Assembly (NCBI GenBank): GCA_030148625.1
Contig: JASBTC010000001.1
Location: 1 to 18,725 of the forward strand
Reading direction: 5' to 3'
Length of the DNA: 18,725 nt
Source of the DNA: Sphingobium sp.
GTDB lineage: Bacteria > Pseudomonadota > Alphaproteobacteria > Sphingomonadales > Sphingomonadaceae
A program made the position numbers and the translations under genes. Within the stretch, counting starts at the first letter, position 1. Every line of letters starts with the position of its first letter. Positions 1-8,063 of the stretch are shown here, in pieces. The notes below the pieces were generated by a model. It made no database searches and was not told where the DNA came from. It worked only from the letters and a program-made list of their open reading frames with translations.

Positions 1-1071
1 TTCTCCGATTATTCGTCGGCCGGCTCGGTGGTGTCGTACAAGCTTGGCGGCGAATATTCCCCGATCCAGGGCCTCAAGTTCCGCGGCCTCTATCAACGCG
101 CAGTGCGTGCGCCGAACGTGATCGAGCTGTTCTCAGGCGCAACCAACACCGCGCCGCAGGCCACCGATTTCTGCAACGCGACATCGTCGCGGACCGCGGC
201 CCAGCGCGCTTTCTGCCTCCAGCTCGGCGTGCCCGCAGCGGTCATCGACGTGTTCCAGCAGGAGAATGTCCAGATCCGCGCGATCACGGGCGGCAACCCC
301 GACCTGCAAGAGGAAACGTCGGACACCTGGTCGGTCGGAGCGGTTTTCCGGCCCGAATTCGTGCCGAACCTCCAGATCTCGGTCGATTATTACAATATCA
401 AGATCAAGGACGCGATCGCGGTGTTCGGTGGCGGCCTCCAGCCGACGATCACGGCATGTCGCGGCAACCTGTCGCTGAGCAACCCGTTCTGCGCGCCGCT
501 CAACCATCGCACGCCCGACGGTCAGCTTTACGACGTGTCGTTGCTCAACGCCAATATCGCCAACATCTCGTCTTCGGGCATCGATTTCCGTCTCGATTAC
601 CGCTTCGAGACCGGTAGCCTGGGATCGTTCGGCTATTTCCTGGCCGGTACCTATCTTCTGGAGAACACGACCAAGAGCAGCCCGGTGGTGCCGTCGGTCG
701 ATTGCGCCGGCTTCATCGGCGGCGGAAGCTGCGGCAGCGCCAACCCCAAATGGCGCCTGACGCAGCGCGTGACCTGGGATATCGATCCCGTGCAGGTGTC
801 GCTGCGCCATCGCTTCATCGGATCGACCAAGGATGGCCGCATTGCCGCGGCGATCGCGTCGGGTGCGGCGCGGCCGTTGCTCGCCGTGCCGGAGACGGGC
901 GACGTGCATTATTTCGATCTCAGCGCCTTCGTGAACGTGACCGACAAGGTCACGCTGTTCGGCACGATCGACAATCTGCTCGACAAGAACCCGCCCTACC
1001 AGCTGTTCGAGCGCGAGACCTTCGACGCGATCGGTCGCCGTTTCTCGGTCGGCTTCAAGGCGACGTTCTGA
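1..1071 (+). CDS. TonB-dependent outer-membrane receptor, C-terminal part (5' truncated by window)
   Basis: The frame is open from base 1, so this is the last ~356 residues of a larger protein; the GTG at 28 is only the first start-like codon inside the window. The residues cover the end of a TonB-dependent receptor beta-barrel: the family-typical segment 'RGLYQRAVRAPNVIELF' soon after the window start, alternating amphipathic strands with aromatic girdles, an extracellular loop with two cysteines ('FCNATSS...AFCLQLG'), a late 'LFGTIDNLLDKNPP' strand, and a C-terminal strand ending in Phe ('RRFSVGFKATF') as expected for BAM-recognised barrels. Such receptors carry large or scarce substrates across the outer membrane using TonB energy. 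The plug domain and TonB box lie outside the window, so the substrate cannot be guessed from this part. The exported peptidase downstream on the same strand suggests a peptide-like ligand (inference). Confidence 0.95.
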   Translation, partial: FSDYSSAGSVVSYKLGGEYSPIQGLKFRGLYQRAVRAPNVIELFSGATNTAPQATDFCNATSSRTAAQRAFCLQLGVPAAVIDVFQQENVQIRAITGGNPDLQEETSDTWSVGAVFRPEFVPNLQISVDYYNIKIKDAIAVFGGGLQPTITACRGNLSLSNPFCAPLNHRTPDGQLYDVSLLNANIANISSSGIDFRLDYRFETGSLGSFGYFLAGTYLLENTTKSSPVVPSVDCAGFIGGGSCGSANPKWRLTQRVTWDIDPVQVSLRHRFIGSTKDGRIAAAIASGAARPLLAVPETGDVHYFDLSAFVNVTDKVTLFGTIDNLLDKNPPYQLFERETFDAIGRRFSVGFKATF

Positions 1072-1079
1072 GTGGAAAC

Positions 1080-1118
1080 CGGACGGCAGCGGCGGCATCA
1101 TCGCGCCGCTGCCGTCCG
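1080..1118 (+). terminator. Strong GC-rich hairpin after the TonB receptor gene (attenuator or terminator-like)
   Basis: A perfect 14-bp inverted repeat has arms at 1080-1093 and 1105-1118 with an 11-nt loop, starting 9 nt after the receptor stop codon. No T-run follows (the next bases are tgttcgaggg), so it is not a classical intrinsic terminator. It more likely protects the receptor mRNA 3' end or lowers read-through into the peptidase gene that starts 21 nt later. The structure is seen directly; the function is inferred. Confidence 0.6.
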
Positions 1119-1139
1119 TGTTCGAGGGTGCTGGGTGCC

Positions 1140-3374
1140 ATGAAGACATATCGCTTTCTCGACCGCGGCATTGCCGCCGCCTTCCTGCTCGCGCTCGGCA
1201 GCACCGCCGCGCATGCGCAGGTGCAATCCCACGCTCCGGCGCAGGGGACGGCGGCGGTCGCGGGCACCCGCCTCTCGATCGACCAGCTCTATCAACTCAA
1301 GAGCCTGATCGGCACCACGCCGGAGGGCTATGCCTGGTCGGCGGACGGCAGCCGCGTGCTCTTTCTCTGGAACGACGAAGGCTACAGCTTCCGCGATATC
1401 TGGGTCTATTCGGTCAAGACCGGCAAGAAGACCCGGCTGACCTTCCAGGGGCGTGATGCCAAGCCCGAGGCCGAACAGCGGGGCATCTCGCAGGCGGTGT
1501 TCCTGGGCAAGGATCGTATCGCCTATGTGCTGAACGGCAGGCTCAACATCCTCGGTGCCGACGGCAAGTTCGAAGCGGTCGAAACCGACAAACAGGCGGT
1601 TCGCCGCCTGACGGTATCGCCCGACGGCAAGCAACTCGCCTTTATTTCCGGCAATCCGGTCGATACGCGCAACCGCGTGACGCTCAGCGGGATATTGTGG
1701 ACGCGCGACACCGCCACCACCGGGGACAGGCTGGCGCGGCGACTGGCGGGCGACGACGATCCCAAAGTCTATGTCCAGGATTATCAATGGTCGAAGGACG
1801 GCCGCGCGATCGCATTCCAGCAAGCCGACGACCGGCTGATGCCGGAGCGCGACATCTATTATTACGCAAAGGGCGATCTCCAGAATAATCGCGTCGCGCG
1901 CGCCTTTCCGGGCGACGAGACGACGCGGGCGACGATCGGCGTGGTCGATGCCGCGACTGCGGCGACGCGCTTCTACGAACGCCCCGACGCCAAGCACCAT
2001 ATCTGGAATTACGGCCTGTCCGCCGACGGCAAAAGGCTGTTTGTCAACGGCTCCGACATGGAGGCCAAGGAACATACGATCTACGTCTATGACGTGGCGA
2101 CGGCCAAGCGTGAGACATTCTACCAGCTCCGCGAGGACAAGCATCTGCGGCCCGACTGGCAGGTCGAATGGGCGCCGGGTGACGACGGGCTGATCATCCT
2201 CACCGATCGCGACGGCTGGCTGCATCTCTACCACCAGCAGACAGCCCAGGCGAAGCCGCGCCAGCTGACCAGCGGCAATTGGGAAATCGCGTCGTTCAAC
2301 GTCGACGCGGCGCATGGCCAGCTCTATTTCCTCGCCAACCAATCCTATCTGCCCGAACGCCAGATCTACCGCGTGCCGGCCAAGGGCGGTGCGATCCAGC
2401 GGGTCAGCGCGGCGACGCCGGGGACGTACGAGCCGGTCTTCTCCCCCGATTTCCGGCATGCCGCGAGCCTGTTCACCAACGACACGACACCGCCCGAACT
2501 GGTGGTGACCGACCTTTCCAAGCCCGGCAGCGCGGTACAGGCGACCAAGTCGCCCCAGCCCGAATTCTACCGCCAGACCTGGGCGAATATCGGCTATGTC
2601 GAGTTTCCGAGCCATGTCGACGGCACCAATCTGGTCGGGCGGCTGAGCCTGCCCGCCAATTACGATCCGTCGAAACGCTATCCGCTGATCGTCGGCTCGA
2701 TCTATTCGGACGCGGTGCGCAACCAATGGGGCGGACGGCGCGCGCATCCCACCTGGGGGCTCGATCAATATTTCGTGGCGCAGGGCTATATCGTGCTCAA
2801 CGTCAACGTCCGCGGAAGCTGGGGGCAGGGGCGTGCACACAATCAGGGCCAGTTGCACAGCTATGGCGAGACCGACATCAACGATCTCGAGAGCGGCGTG
2901 CGCTATCTCGTCGCCAAGAACTATGTCGACCCGAAGCGCGTCGGTATCTGGGGGTCGAGCTATGGCGGGCTGATGACGATCATGTCGCTGGCGAAGAAGC
3001 CCGGCGTCTATGCGGCCGGCATCGCCGGCGCGCCCGCGACCAATGTCTGGCATGCCTATCCGTCGCAAATGTGGATTATGGGTCCGCCCGACGGCCCCGA
3101 CATGCCCGGCCGCTACGAAGCCCAATCGGCGCTTTACCAGAGCAAGGGCATCAAGGATCCGCTGATGATCATCCACGGCACCCGCGATCCCGTGGTGCTC
3201 TATTCGGACACGGTCGCACTGACCGAAAAGCTGATCGCCAATGAGCAGATGTTCGAGCTGGTGACGCTGCCGGGCGCCAATCACGCCTGGGCGAGCGACA
3301 ATCTTCCGCAGGCACGTTTCGCCTTCAAGAAGATGATCGAGTTTTTCGACCGCAACCTGAAGCCGGGGCAGTAA
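1140..3374 (+). CDS. Exported S9 family serine peptidase (DPP IV/prolyl oligopeptidase type)
   Basis: 744 aa. The ATG at 1140 is chosen because it opens a clear Sec signal peptide (basic start, hydrophobic core about residues 11-21, AHA|Q cleavage near residue 26), with GAGGG about 11 nt upstream; the longer open frame only overlaps the receptor gene. The middle (~residues 50-480) has beta-propeller repeats, including the DPP IV-type signature 'DRDGWLHLY'. The C-terminal ~250 residues form an alpha/beta-hydrolase domain of family S9. The visible triad is Ser607 in GSSYGG, Asp683 in 'HGTRDP' and His715 in 'GANHAW'. S9 enzymes cut short peptides, often after proline, and the export signal puts it in the periplasm or beyond. 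It sits 68 nt after the receptor gene and 5 nt before a DUF885 gene, so uptake and hydrolysis of oligopeptides is a fair reading. The exact cleavage specificity (dipeptidyl or oligopeptidase) cannot be read here. Confidence 0.93.
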   Translation: MKTYRFLDRGIAAAFLLALGSTAAHAQVQSHAPAQGTAAVAGTRLSIDQLYQLKSLIGTTPEGYAWSADGSRVLFLWNDEGYSFRDIWVYSVKTGKKTRLTFQGRDAKPEAEQRGISQAVFLGKDRIAYVLNGRLNILGADGKFEAVETDKQAVRRLTVSPDGKQLAFISGNPVDTRNRVTLSGILWTRDTATTGDRLARRLAGDDDPKVYVQDYQWSKDGRAIAFQQADDRLMPERDIYYYAKGDLQNNRVARAFPGDETTRATIGVVDAATAATRFYERPDAKHHIWNYGLSADGKRLFVNGSDMEAKEHTIYVYDVATAKRETFYQLREDKHLRPDWQVEWAPGDDGLIILTDRDGWLHLYHQQTAQAKPRQLTSGNWEIASFNVDAAHGQLYFLANQSYLPERQIYRVPAKGGAIQRVSAATPGTYEPVFSPDFRHAASLFTNDTTPPELVVTDLSKPGSAVQATKSPQPEFYRQTWANIGYVEFPSHVDGTNLVGRLSLPANYDPSKRYPLIVGSIYSDAVRNQWGGRRAHPTWGLDQYFVAQGYIVLNVNVRGSWGQGRAHNQGQLHSYGETDINDLESGVRYLVAKNYVDPKRVGIWGSSYGGLMTIMSLAKKPGVYAAGIAGAPATNVWHAYPSQMWIMGPPDGPDMPGRYEAQSALYQSKGIKDPLMIIHGTRDPVVLYSDTVALTEKLIANEQMFELVTLPGANHAWASDNLPQARFAFKKMIEFFDRNLKPGQ

Positions 3375-3379
3375 TCACC

Positions 3380-5065
3380 ATGTCGCGGCGCCTGTTTTCC
3401 CTGCTGCTCGGCTTCGGCGCATTGCTGGCCGCGCCCGCCGCCCATGCGGAGTCCGTGCAGGATCTGGGCGCGGAGTTCTGGACGTGGCGCGCAACGACAC
3501 AGCCGGCGACGAGCGACGATATTCCACGGATCGTCCGGCCAAAGGGCTGGACGCCCGACTGGTCGGCGGATGCGGTCAAGGCGCAAAAGGACAGGCTCAC
3601 CCAGTTCGAAAGCCGATTGAAGGCGCTGTCGGACACGCCTCGCAGCGTGAGCGAGCGTGTCGATTATCGCCTTGTCGGATCGGCTCTGGCGCGGGTGCGC
3701 TGGGAACTCGATCATGTCGCGGCGTGGCGGCATCAGCCGCATTTCTATGTCGCACAGGCGCTCAATCCGATCTTCGAGACATTGCTGCCGCCGCCGCCCG
3801 TCGAAAGCGCGCGGATCGAGGACGTGATCCGCTTGCTCGAGCGCGTTCCGGCGACGCTTCAGGCGGGGCAGGCCAATCTGACCGACATGCGCGGCCCGTT
3901 CGTCGACGTGGCGCTGCACCAGATCGCCGATGTGCCGACCAGCCTGCGCGGCATGGCCGCGGGGCTCCAGCCCTTCGCCACCCCCGCGCAGCAGCGGCGG
4001 ATGCAGGCGGCGCTTGCCGGCGCGATCGCCGCTTTCGACGGCTTTGGCACATATCTGAAATCCAAACGCGCCGGGCTTCCCGGCGGCACCGCGATCGGGC
4101 GGGACAGCTACAGCTTCTTCCTCCGCAACGTCGCGCTCTATCCCTATTCGCCCGACGACCTGCTGATCATGGGTCGGCAGGAATGGGCGCGCTCGGTGAT
4201 GTTCGAGGAGCTTGAGCGCAACCGCAATCGCGGCCTGCCCGAACTGCCGATCGGCGCCTCGATCGGTGCCGTGACCCAGAAGCTGAATGCCGACGAGCTC
4301 AAGGTCCGCAAATATCTGACGGACAACCGGCTGCTGACCGTTCCCGCCTGGGTCGGCCATTACAAGGCGCAGCCTTTCCCCGCCTATCTCGCGCCGATCG
4401 GCTGGCTCGGCCGGACCTTCGACCTGACGAGCATCGTGCGCGTGGGGCAGGACGCGACCGTCTATCTGCCCGATCCCTCGCCCAAGCTCGGCTATTTCAA
4501 CCTGTCGATCACGCGCGATCCGCGTCCGATCATCGTGCATGAAGGCGTGCCCGGGCATTTCTTCCAGCTCAGCCTGTCATGGAAGCATCCCAACGCGCTG
4601 CGCCGCCATTATTACGACAGCGCCGCGAACGAAGGCACCGGCTTCTATGCCGAGGAGATGATGCTGCAGGCCGGGTTGTTCGCCGATGCGCCGCGTACGC
4701 GCGAGATCATCTACAATTTCGCGCGACTGCGCGCCTTGCGCGTCGAGGTCGACGTCAAGCTGGCCCTGGGCCTGTTCACCATCGCGCAGGCCGCCGACTA
4801 TCTGGAGCGGACGGTGCCGATGGATCGCGCCACCGCCGAGGAGGAAGCTGTCTTCTTCGCGGCCTCACCGGGCCAGGCGATCAGCTATCAGATCGGCAAG
4901 ATGCAGACGCTCGATTTCCTGGCCGAAGCGAAGATCCGCAAGGGCAAGGATTTCGATCTCAGGCATTTCCATGATTATCTGTGGCAGAACGGCAATGTGC
5001 CGATCGCGCTGCAGAAGGAAGAATATCTGTCCGGCGTGTCGGACGAAAAGGGGAAGGGGCTCTAG
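3380..5065 (+). CDS. Exported DUF885 family protein (putative metallohydrolase), copy 1
   Basis: 561 aa, starting 5 nt after the S9 peptidase stop. A Sec signal peptide is clear (MSRR, hydrophobic core to about residue 20, AHA|E cleavage after residue 23). It belongs to DUF885 (PF05960), an alpha-helical family of roughly 550-600 residues. The hallmark HExxPGH is seen as H387-E388-G-V-P-G-H393, followed about 30 residues later by 'NEGTGFYAEEM', whose Glu residues could complete a zinc site as in gluzincin-like peptidases. Metal-dependent peptide or amide hydrolysis is inferred from this motif and from the position between two other hydrolase-related genes; the family is poorly characterised. 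Its stop codon directly abuts the next start (TAG then ATG), so the two are probably translationally coupled. A second, diverged DUF885 protein lies at 8657-10423. Confidence 0.9.
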   Translation: MSRRLFSLLLGFGALLAAPAAHAESVQDLGAEFWTWRATTQPATSDDIPRIVRPKGWTPDWSADAVKAQKDRLTQFESRLKALSDTPRSVSERVDYRLVGSALARVRWELDHVAAWRHQPHFYVAQALNPIFETLLPPPPVESARIEDVIRLLERVPATLQAGQANLTDMRGPFVDVALHQIADVPTSLRGMAAGLQPFATPAQQRRMQAALAGAIAAFDGFGTYLKSKRAGLPGGTAIGRDSYSFFLRNVALYPYSPDDLLIMGRQEWARSVMFEELERNRNRGLPELPIGASIGAVTQKLNADELKVRKYLTDNRLLTVPAWVGHYKAQPFPAYLAPIGWLGRTFDLTSIVRVGQDATVYLPDPSPKLGYFNLSITRDPRPIIVHEGVPGHFFQLSLSWKHPNALRRHYYDSAANEGTGFYAEEMMLQAGLFADAPRTREIIYNFARLRALRVEVDVKLALGLFTIAQAADYLERTVPMDRATAEEEAVFFAASPGQAISYQIGKMQTLDFLAEAKIRKGKDFDLRHFHDYLWQNGNVPIALQKEEYLSGVSDEKGKGL

Positions 5066-5545
5066 ATGCGGCACATTCGATTTACCGAGCCCCGATCGGG
5101 ATTGTCGGCCCGCTGCCTGCTGCTCGACGACAAGGCGCCGGTTTCATGCGGATTCCTTTGGGATCTTGCCGAGCGGCGCACGAGCTTCGAGGCGATGCAT
5201 GCGATGTGGACCGGTCCGGAGATCTCGGTGCCGATCCCTTCGGGCATATTGGCGGACGACATGCCGCGCCCGGCGGTCCCGCATGAAAATGCGACGGCCT
5301 TTCCCGATCAGGGCGATATCGTGCTCGCCTATCTGGCGGCGGGCAGCACCAAGGGCCTGCCACCCGGCGATTTCTACGATATCGGCCTGTTCTATGGGCC
5401 TGGCGGACGGCTGCTGATGCCCTTTGGCTGGATCCAGGCGAATGTCTGCGCGCGGATCCTCGACGAGGATCTGGCCAAGGCCCAGGCCGATTTCCGTACC
5501 ATCCGGCGCAACGGCGCCTGCGATCTGACGATCGAAACCGCCTGA
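5066..5545 (+). CDS. DUF3830 family protein (cyclophilin-like fold)
   Basis: 159 aa. The ATG at 5066 follows the DUF885 stop codon with no intervening base. There is no signal peptide or membrane segment, so it should be cytoplasmic. The sequence fits DUF3830: an N-terminal 'RHIRFTE' strand, 'PVSCGFLWDLAE', 'HAMWTGPEISVPIP', 'ENATAFPDQGDIVLAY' and 'YDIGLFYGPGGRLLMPFGW'. The family has a cyclophilin-like barrel and, to my knowledge, no established reaction. It is small beside its neighbours and sits in the middle of a hydrolase/transporter operon, so it could be an accessory enzyme acting on a cyclic or amide intermediate; that is speculation. Family assignment rests on recalled sequence pattern, not a search. 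Confidence 0.8.
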   Translation: MRHIRFTEPRSGLSARCLLLDDKAPVSCGFLWDLAERRTSFEAMHAMWTGPEISVPIPSGILADDMPRPAVPHENATAFPDQGDIVLAYLAAGSTKGLPPGDFYDIGLFYGPGGRLLMPFGWIQANVCARILDEDLAKAQADFRTIRRNGACDLTIETA

Positions 5546-5569
5546 CGCGGCCGGGAAGGACACGCCATA

Positions 5570-6469
5570 ATGCAATATTCCGACCTGATGGCGCTGATGG
5601 GTAACTGGCTGTTGCCGGGATCGCTCGTCTGCGTGATGGCTTCGATGGGCCTGTCGCTGACCGTCGACGATTTCCGCCAGGTGTTCCGCAACAAGCGCGC
5701 GCTGATCTTCGGCGTCTGCTCGATGCTGATCGTGCCGCCGCTGATCGGTCTCAGCATGGCGCTGACGGTTGCACCGACGCCGGCGCTCGCGGTCGGCTTC
5801 GTCCTGCTCGCGACCACGCCGGGCGGCATGCTCTCAAACCTGTTCACCGACATGGCGAAGGGCGATCTGGCGCTGTCGATGTCGATGACCCTGCTGCTGA
5901 GCATGATCTACATCTTCGTCGTGCCGTTCTACGCCCATTTCGCACTGCTCCATTTCATGGGGCTGGCGGCGGACGTGAACGTGCCGCTGGCGTCGTTTTT
6001 CTGGGACATCTTCTCGATCACCGTCCTGCCCGCAGGCACCGGTTTCATCATCCGGGCGCTGCGCCCGGCCTTTGCGCTCTGGATCAAGCCGCATCTGAAG
6101 AATGCCGCGACGATCGTGCTGTTCACCTCGTTCGGCTTCATCCTGGTCGATCAGATCCCCGTGCTGCGGCAGAATCTGGGGGCGCTGTTCTGGATCACCG
6201 TGGCGCTCAACGTGGTCATGGTCGGCGTAGTGATGACGATCGTCCGCTTCGCCGGTTTCACGCGCCGCGAGAATATCGCGATCGGGATCGAGCATCTGAT
6301 GCGCCAGGAGGGGACGGCGATCTTCATCGCGGTGACGATCGTCGGCAATAACGAGATGTCGCTGCCGATGATCATGAACACGCCGGTCGCGCTCGTCATC
6401 GTGCTGATCTTCGTCGCCATCGCGCGCCGCACCGCGCGAAACGGCGCGGCTGCAACCGCACCCGCATAG
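5570..6469 (+). CDS. BASS (bile acid:sodium symporter) family transporter
   Basis: 299 aa inner-membrane protein with about 9-10 hydrophobic helices across its whole length. A GGGAAGGA ribosome site lies about 10 nt before the ATG. BASS features include an early 'MGLSLTVDDF' segment, the conserved 'TTPGGMLSNLFTDMAKGDLALS' stretch (the usual C/T-PGG-x-x-SN sodium-site region) and 'IEHLMRQEGTAIF' in the penultimate helix region, matching the E...Q sodium-site position of the family. Members take up bile acids, pantoate, pyruvate or other organic anions with sodium. In this operon it may import a carboxylic acid released by the periplasmic hydrolases, or export one (inference). It lies 24 nt after DUF3830 and 46 nt before the short ORF at 6516. 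Confidence 0.88.
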   Translation: MQYSDLMALMGNWLLPGSLVCVMASMGLSLTVDDFRQVFRNKRALIFGVCSMLIVPPLIGLSMALTVAPTPALAVGFVLLATTPGGMLSNLFTDMAKGDLALSMSMTLLLSMIYIFVVPFYAHFALLHFMGLAADVNVPLASFFWDIFSITVLPAGTGFIIRALRPAFALWIKPHLKNAATIVLFTSFGFILVDQIPVLRQNLGALFWITVALNVVMVGVVMTIVRFAGFTRRENIAIGIEHLMRQEGTAIFIAVTIVGNNEMSLPMIMNTPVALVIVLIFVAIARRTARNGAAATAPA

Positions 6470-6515
6470 CATTCACGAAAAACCGCCCCGGACGGGCGAT
6501 CAGGAAAGTTCAGTC

Positions 6516-6614
6516 ATGCAATTGCCGAGAAAGCCGGACCTCGCGAGGGCGCAAACCGCCACTCTCGCGATGTCCTCCCTTACCCTCCAGAGCCGGCGAC
6601 CGGCCGGGGCATGA
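6516..6614 (+). CDS. Possible 32-aa leader peptide/small ORF overlapping the FAD oxidoreductase start
   Basis: ATG at 6516 is preceded by caGGAAAgttcagtc, an acceptable ribosome site, and opens a 32-codon frame. It ends in a TGA that shares ATGA with the start codon at 6611, the usual arrangement of translational coupling. The peptide begins MQLPRKPDLARAQ, is rich in Ala, Arg and Ser, and has no membrane or export signal. Most of its third positions are G or C, which is compatible with coding but not proof. It fills the otherwise unexplained 141-nt gap after the transporter gene, which also holds a short CGCCC/GGGCG hairpin at 6484-6498. I do not recognise the peptide. It could be a leader ORF, a small protein, or chance. 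Confidence 0.35.
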   Translation: MQLPRKPDLARAQTATLAMSSLTLQSRRPAGA

Positions 6615-7915
6615 TGCGCCATCAGCCGATAGAGCCGCAACGCGGCAACGGGCCGTCCGCGTCCGCCGTATGGCATGCGACCGCGCGACCCGGGCCGATG
6701 CTGGACCGCCTGGGCGGACCTTTGGAGACCGATATTCTGGTCATTGGCGGCGGCATTGCCGGCCTTTCGACCGCACTGCATCTGGCGGAGTCCGGGCTGG
6801 ACGTCGTCGTGATCGAGGCCGGACAGATCGGCAGCGGTGCTACCGGACAAAGCGGCGGCCTGGTCGCGCCCGACTATATCCGCCACAGCCCGGAAACGAT
6901 CGGCAAGGCGATCGGCCGGCAGGCGGGCGAACGGCTGACCCGCTTTCTCGGTGGTTCGGCGCAAATCTGCTTCGACCTGATCGAGCGCCACCACATCGAT
7001 TGCGACGCCCGCCAGGACGGTTTCTGGTGTCCCGCACATACCGATACGCTGGTCGAAACCCAGCGTGGCTATGCCGCGCAATGGCAGTCGCGGGGCTTCG
7101 ACGTGTCGTTCGTCGATGCGGAGAACACGCGGCAAAGGCTGGGGTCGCACCGTTATCGCGGCGCGCTGCGCTTCGGCGCGGGCGGGTCGCTCAATCCATT
7201 GGCCTATGCCCGTGGTCTCGCGCATGCCGCGCTGAAAGCGGGGGCGGCGATCTTCGTCGACAGTCCCGTCGGCTCGCTGACCCGCGCGAACGGCGTCTGG
7301 CGCGCCGAAACGCCGGGAGGAGCGGTTGCCGCGCGTCGGCTGGTGCTCGCGGCCAATGGCGGCAATGCGGCGCTGCATCCGGCGTTGCGACGCACGACCC
7401 TGCCGCTTCAGGTCGTCGAATTCGCGACCGCGCCACTGACGGAAGAACAGCGCGCGCATGTGCTGCCCCAGGGCGGCAGCTTCACCGACAAGAACCCCTA
7501 TGTGTTCACGGCACGCTATGACGGGCTCGGCCAGCTCATCTCGGCGTTCCCGGTCTCCCTGCTGATACGCGGTCAGGATGCGTTCCAGCGGGAAGCGCGG
7601 CGGCGCCTGGCCAGCCATTTCGACGCGCTGCCGGCACCCAAGATCGATTATCTCTGGGAAGGGACGGCATGGATCAACACCTCGTTCCTGCCGGAGATCT
7701 ACGATCTGGGTGACAGCGCCTATGCCATTCAGGCGTGCAACGGACGCGGGATATCGATCAACAGCGCGATCGGGCGCGAGATGGCGACCGCGATCGCGAC
7801 CAACGATCTGGGCGCGCTTTCTGTCGCGCCGCGCGCGCCGACACCCGTGCGGATGCATGCCGCCGCGTCGCTGATGCCTAAGCTGGTGATGTCGCTGGCC
7901 TATCTGTCGAGTTGA
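6611..7915 (+). CDS. FAD-dependent oxidoreductase, DAO/PuuB-like
   Basis: 434 aa. The N-terminal Rossmann dinucleotide site is clear: 'DILVIGGGIAGLSTALHLAESG' region (Gly46-Gly51) followed by the acidic strand end Glu69. A preceding 'WHATARPGPMLDRL' segment resembles the N-terminus of gamma-glutamylputrescine oxidase-like members of the DAO family (PF01266). Later come 'AARRLVLAANGGNAALHP' (FAD-contacting) and the C-terminal 'IQACNGRGISINSAIGREMA' motif that closes the FAD site. Such flavoenzymes oxidise secondary or primary amines or D-amino acids to imines and then oxo compounds plus ammonia, usually in the cytoplasm. In this locus it could turn an amino acid or amine into a 2-oxo acid for IorAB (inference). 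The start at 6611 overlaps the upstream small ORF; Met2 is an equal alternative. It is the last gene of the plus-strand run. Confidence 0.9.
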   Translation: MMRHQPIEPQRGNGPSASAVWHATARPGPMLDRLGGPLETDILVIGGGIAGLSTALHLAESGLDVVVIEAGQIGSGATGQSGGLVAPDYIRHSPETIGKAIGRQAGERLTRFLGGSAQICFDLIERHHIDCDARQDGFWCPAHTDTLVETQRGYAAQWQSRGFDVSFVDAENTRQRLGSHRYRGALRFGAGGSLNPLAYARGLAHAALKAGAAIFVDSPVGSLTRANGVWRAETPGGAVAARRLVLAANGGNAALHPALRRTTLPLQVVEFATAPLTEEQRAHVLPQGGSFTDKNPYVFTARYDGLGQLISAFPVSLLIRGQDAFQREARRRLASHFDALPAPKIDYLWEGTAWINTSFLPEIYDLGDSAYAIQACNGRGISINSAIGREMATAIATNDLGALSVAPRAPTPVRMHAAASLMPKLVMSLAYLSS

Positions 7916-7924
7916 GGCGGCTAC

Positions 7925-8035
7925 GTCACCCTGAACCCTTCGACATGCTCAGGACATGCTTGTTTCAGGGTCCATGCCAAAGCTGCTGCTGCGGAGTGAG
8001 TTGGAGCATGGAGGCTGAAACAAGTTCAGCATGAC
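7925..8035. repeat. Nested inverted repeat (GTCA..CTGAAC...GTTTCAG family) in the convergent gap
   Basis: This fills most of the gap between the FAD oxidoreductase and the convergent marR gene. The outer arms GTCACCCTGAAC (7925-7936) and the complement at 8024-8035 match 10 of 12. The inner arms CTTGTTTCAGGGTCCATG (7959-7976) and the complement at 8007-8024 match 16 of 18. Each half can also form its own CTGAA/TTCAG hairpin. The left half carries about 22 extra bases (7937-7958) that the right half lacks. This has the look of a dispersed sphingomonad intergenic repeat and may act as a bidirectional transcription barrier; copy number cannot be judged from one window. Confidence 0.7.
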
Positions 8036-8063
8036 GGGATGGAGAGGACGGCGTACTCCGGGC

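Noticed and set aside
612..624. Apparent loss of cysteines in the first Fe-S cluster of IorA (residues 612-624)
   Set aside because: The Cx5Cx5CP spacing is, as far as I recall, the common form in alphaproteobacterial IorA proteins, so I do not count it as a defect; note these numbers are residue, not base, positions.
702..1139. Extension of the S9 peptidase frame upstream to 702
   Set aside because: It overlaps the receptor gene in another frame and would bury the signal peptide internally.
1098..3284. Very long minus-strand open frame (728 codons) opposite the S9 peptidase gene, and similar ones at 133-1149 and 3281-4558
   Set aside because: Antisense shadows of GC-biased genes: Arg/Gly/Asp/His-rich low-information peptides, no family motifs and no ribosome sites, while the plus-strand proteins have catalytic motifs and signal peptides.
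6500..7858. 452-codon minus-strand frame opposite the FAD oxidoreductase
   Set aside because: The FAD-binding motif and DAO family features are on the plus strand; the minus product is Arg/Gln/Asp-rich shadow sequence.
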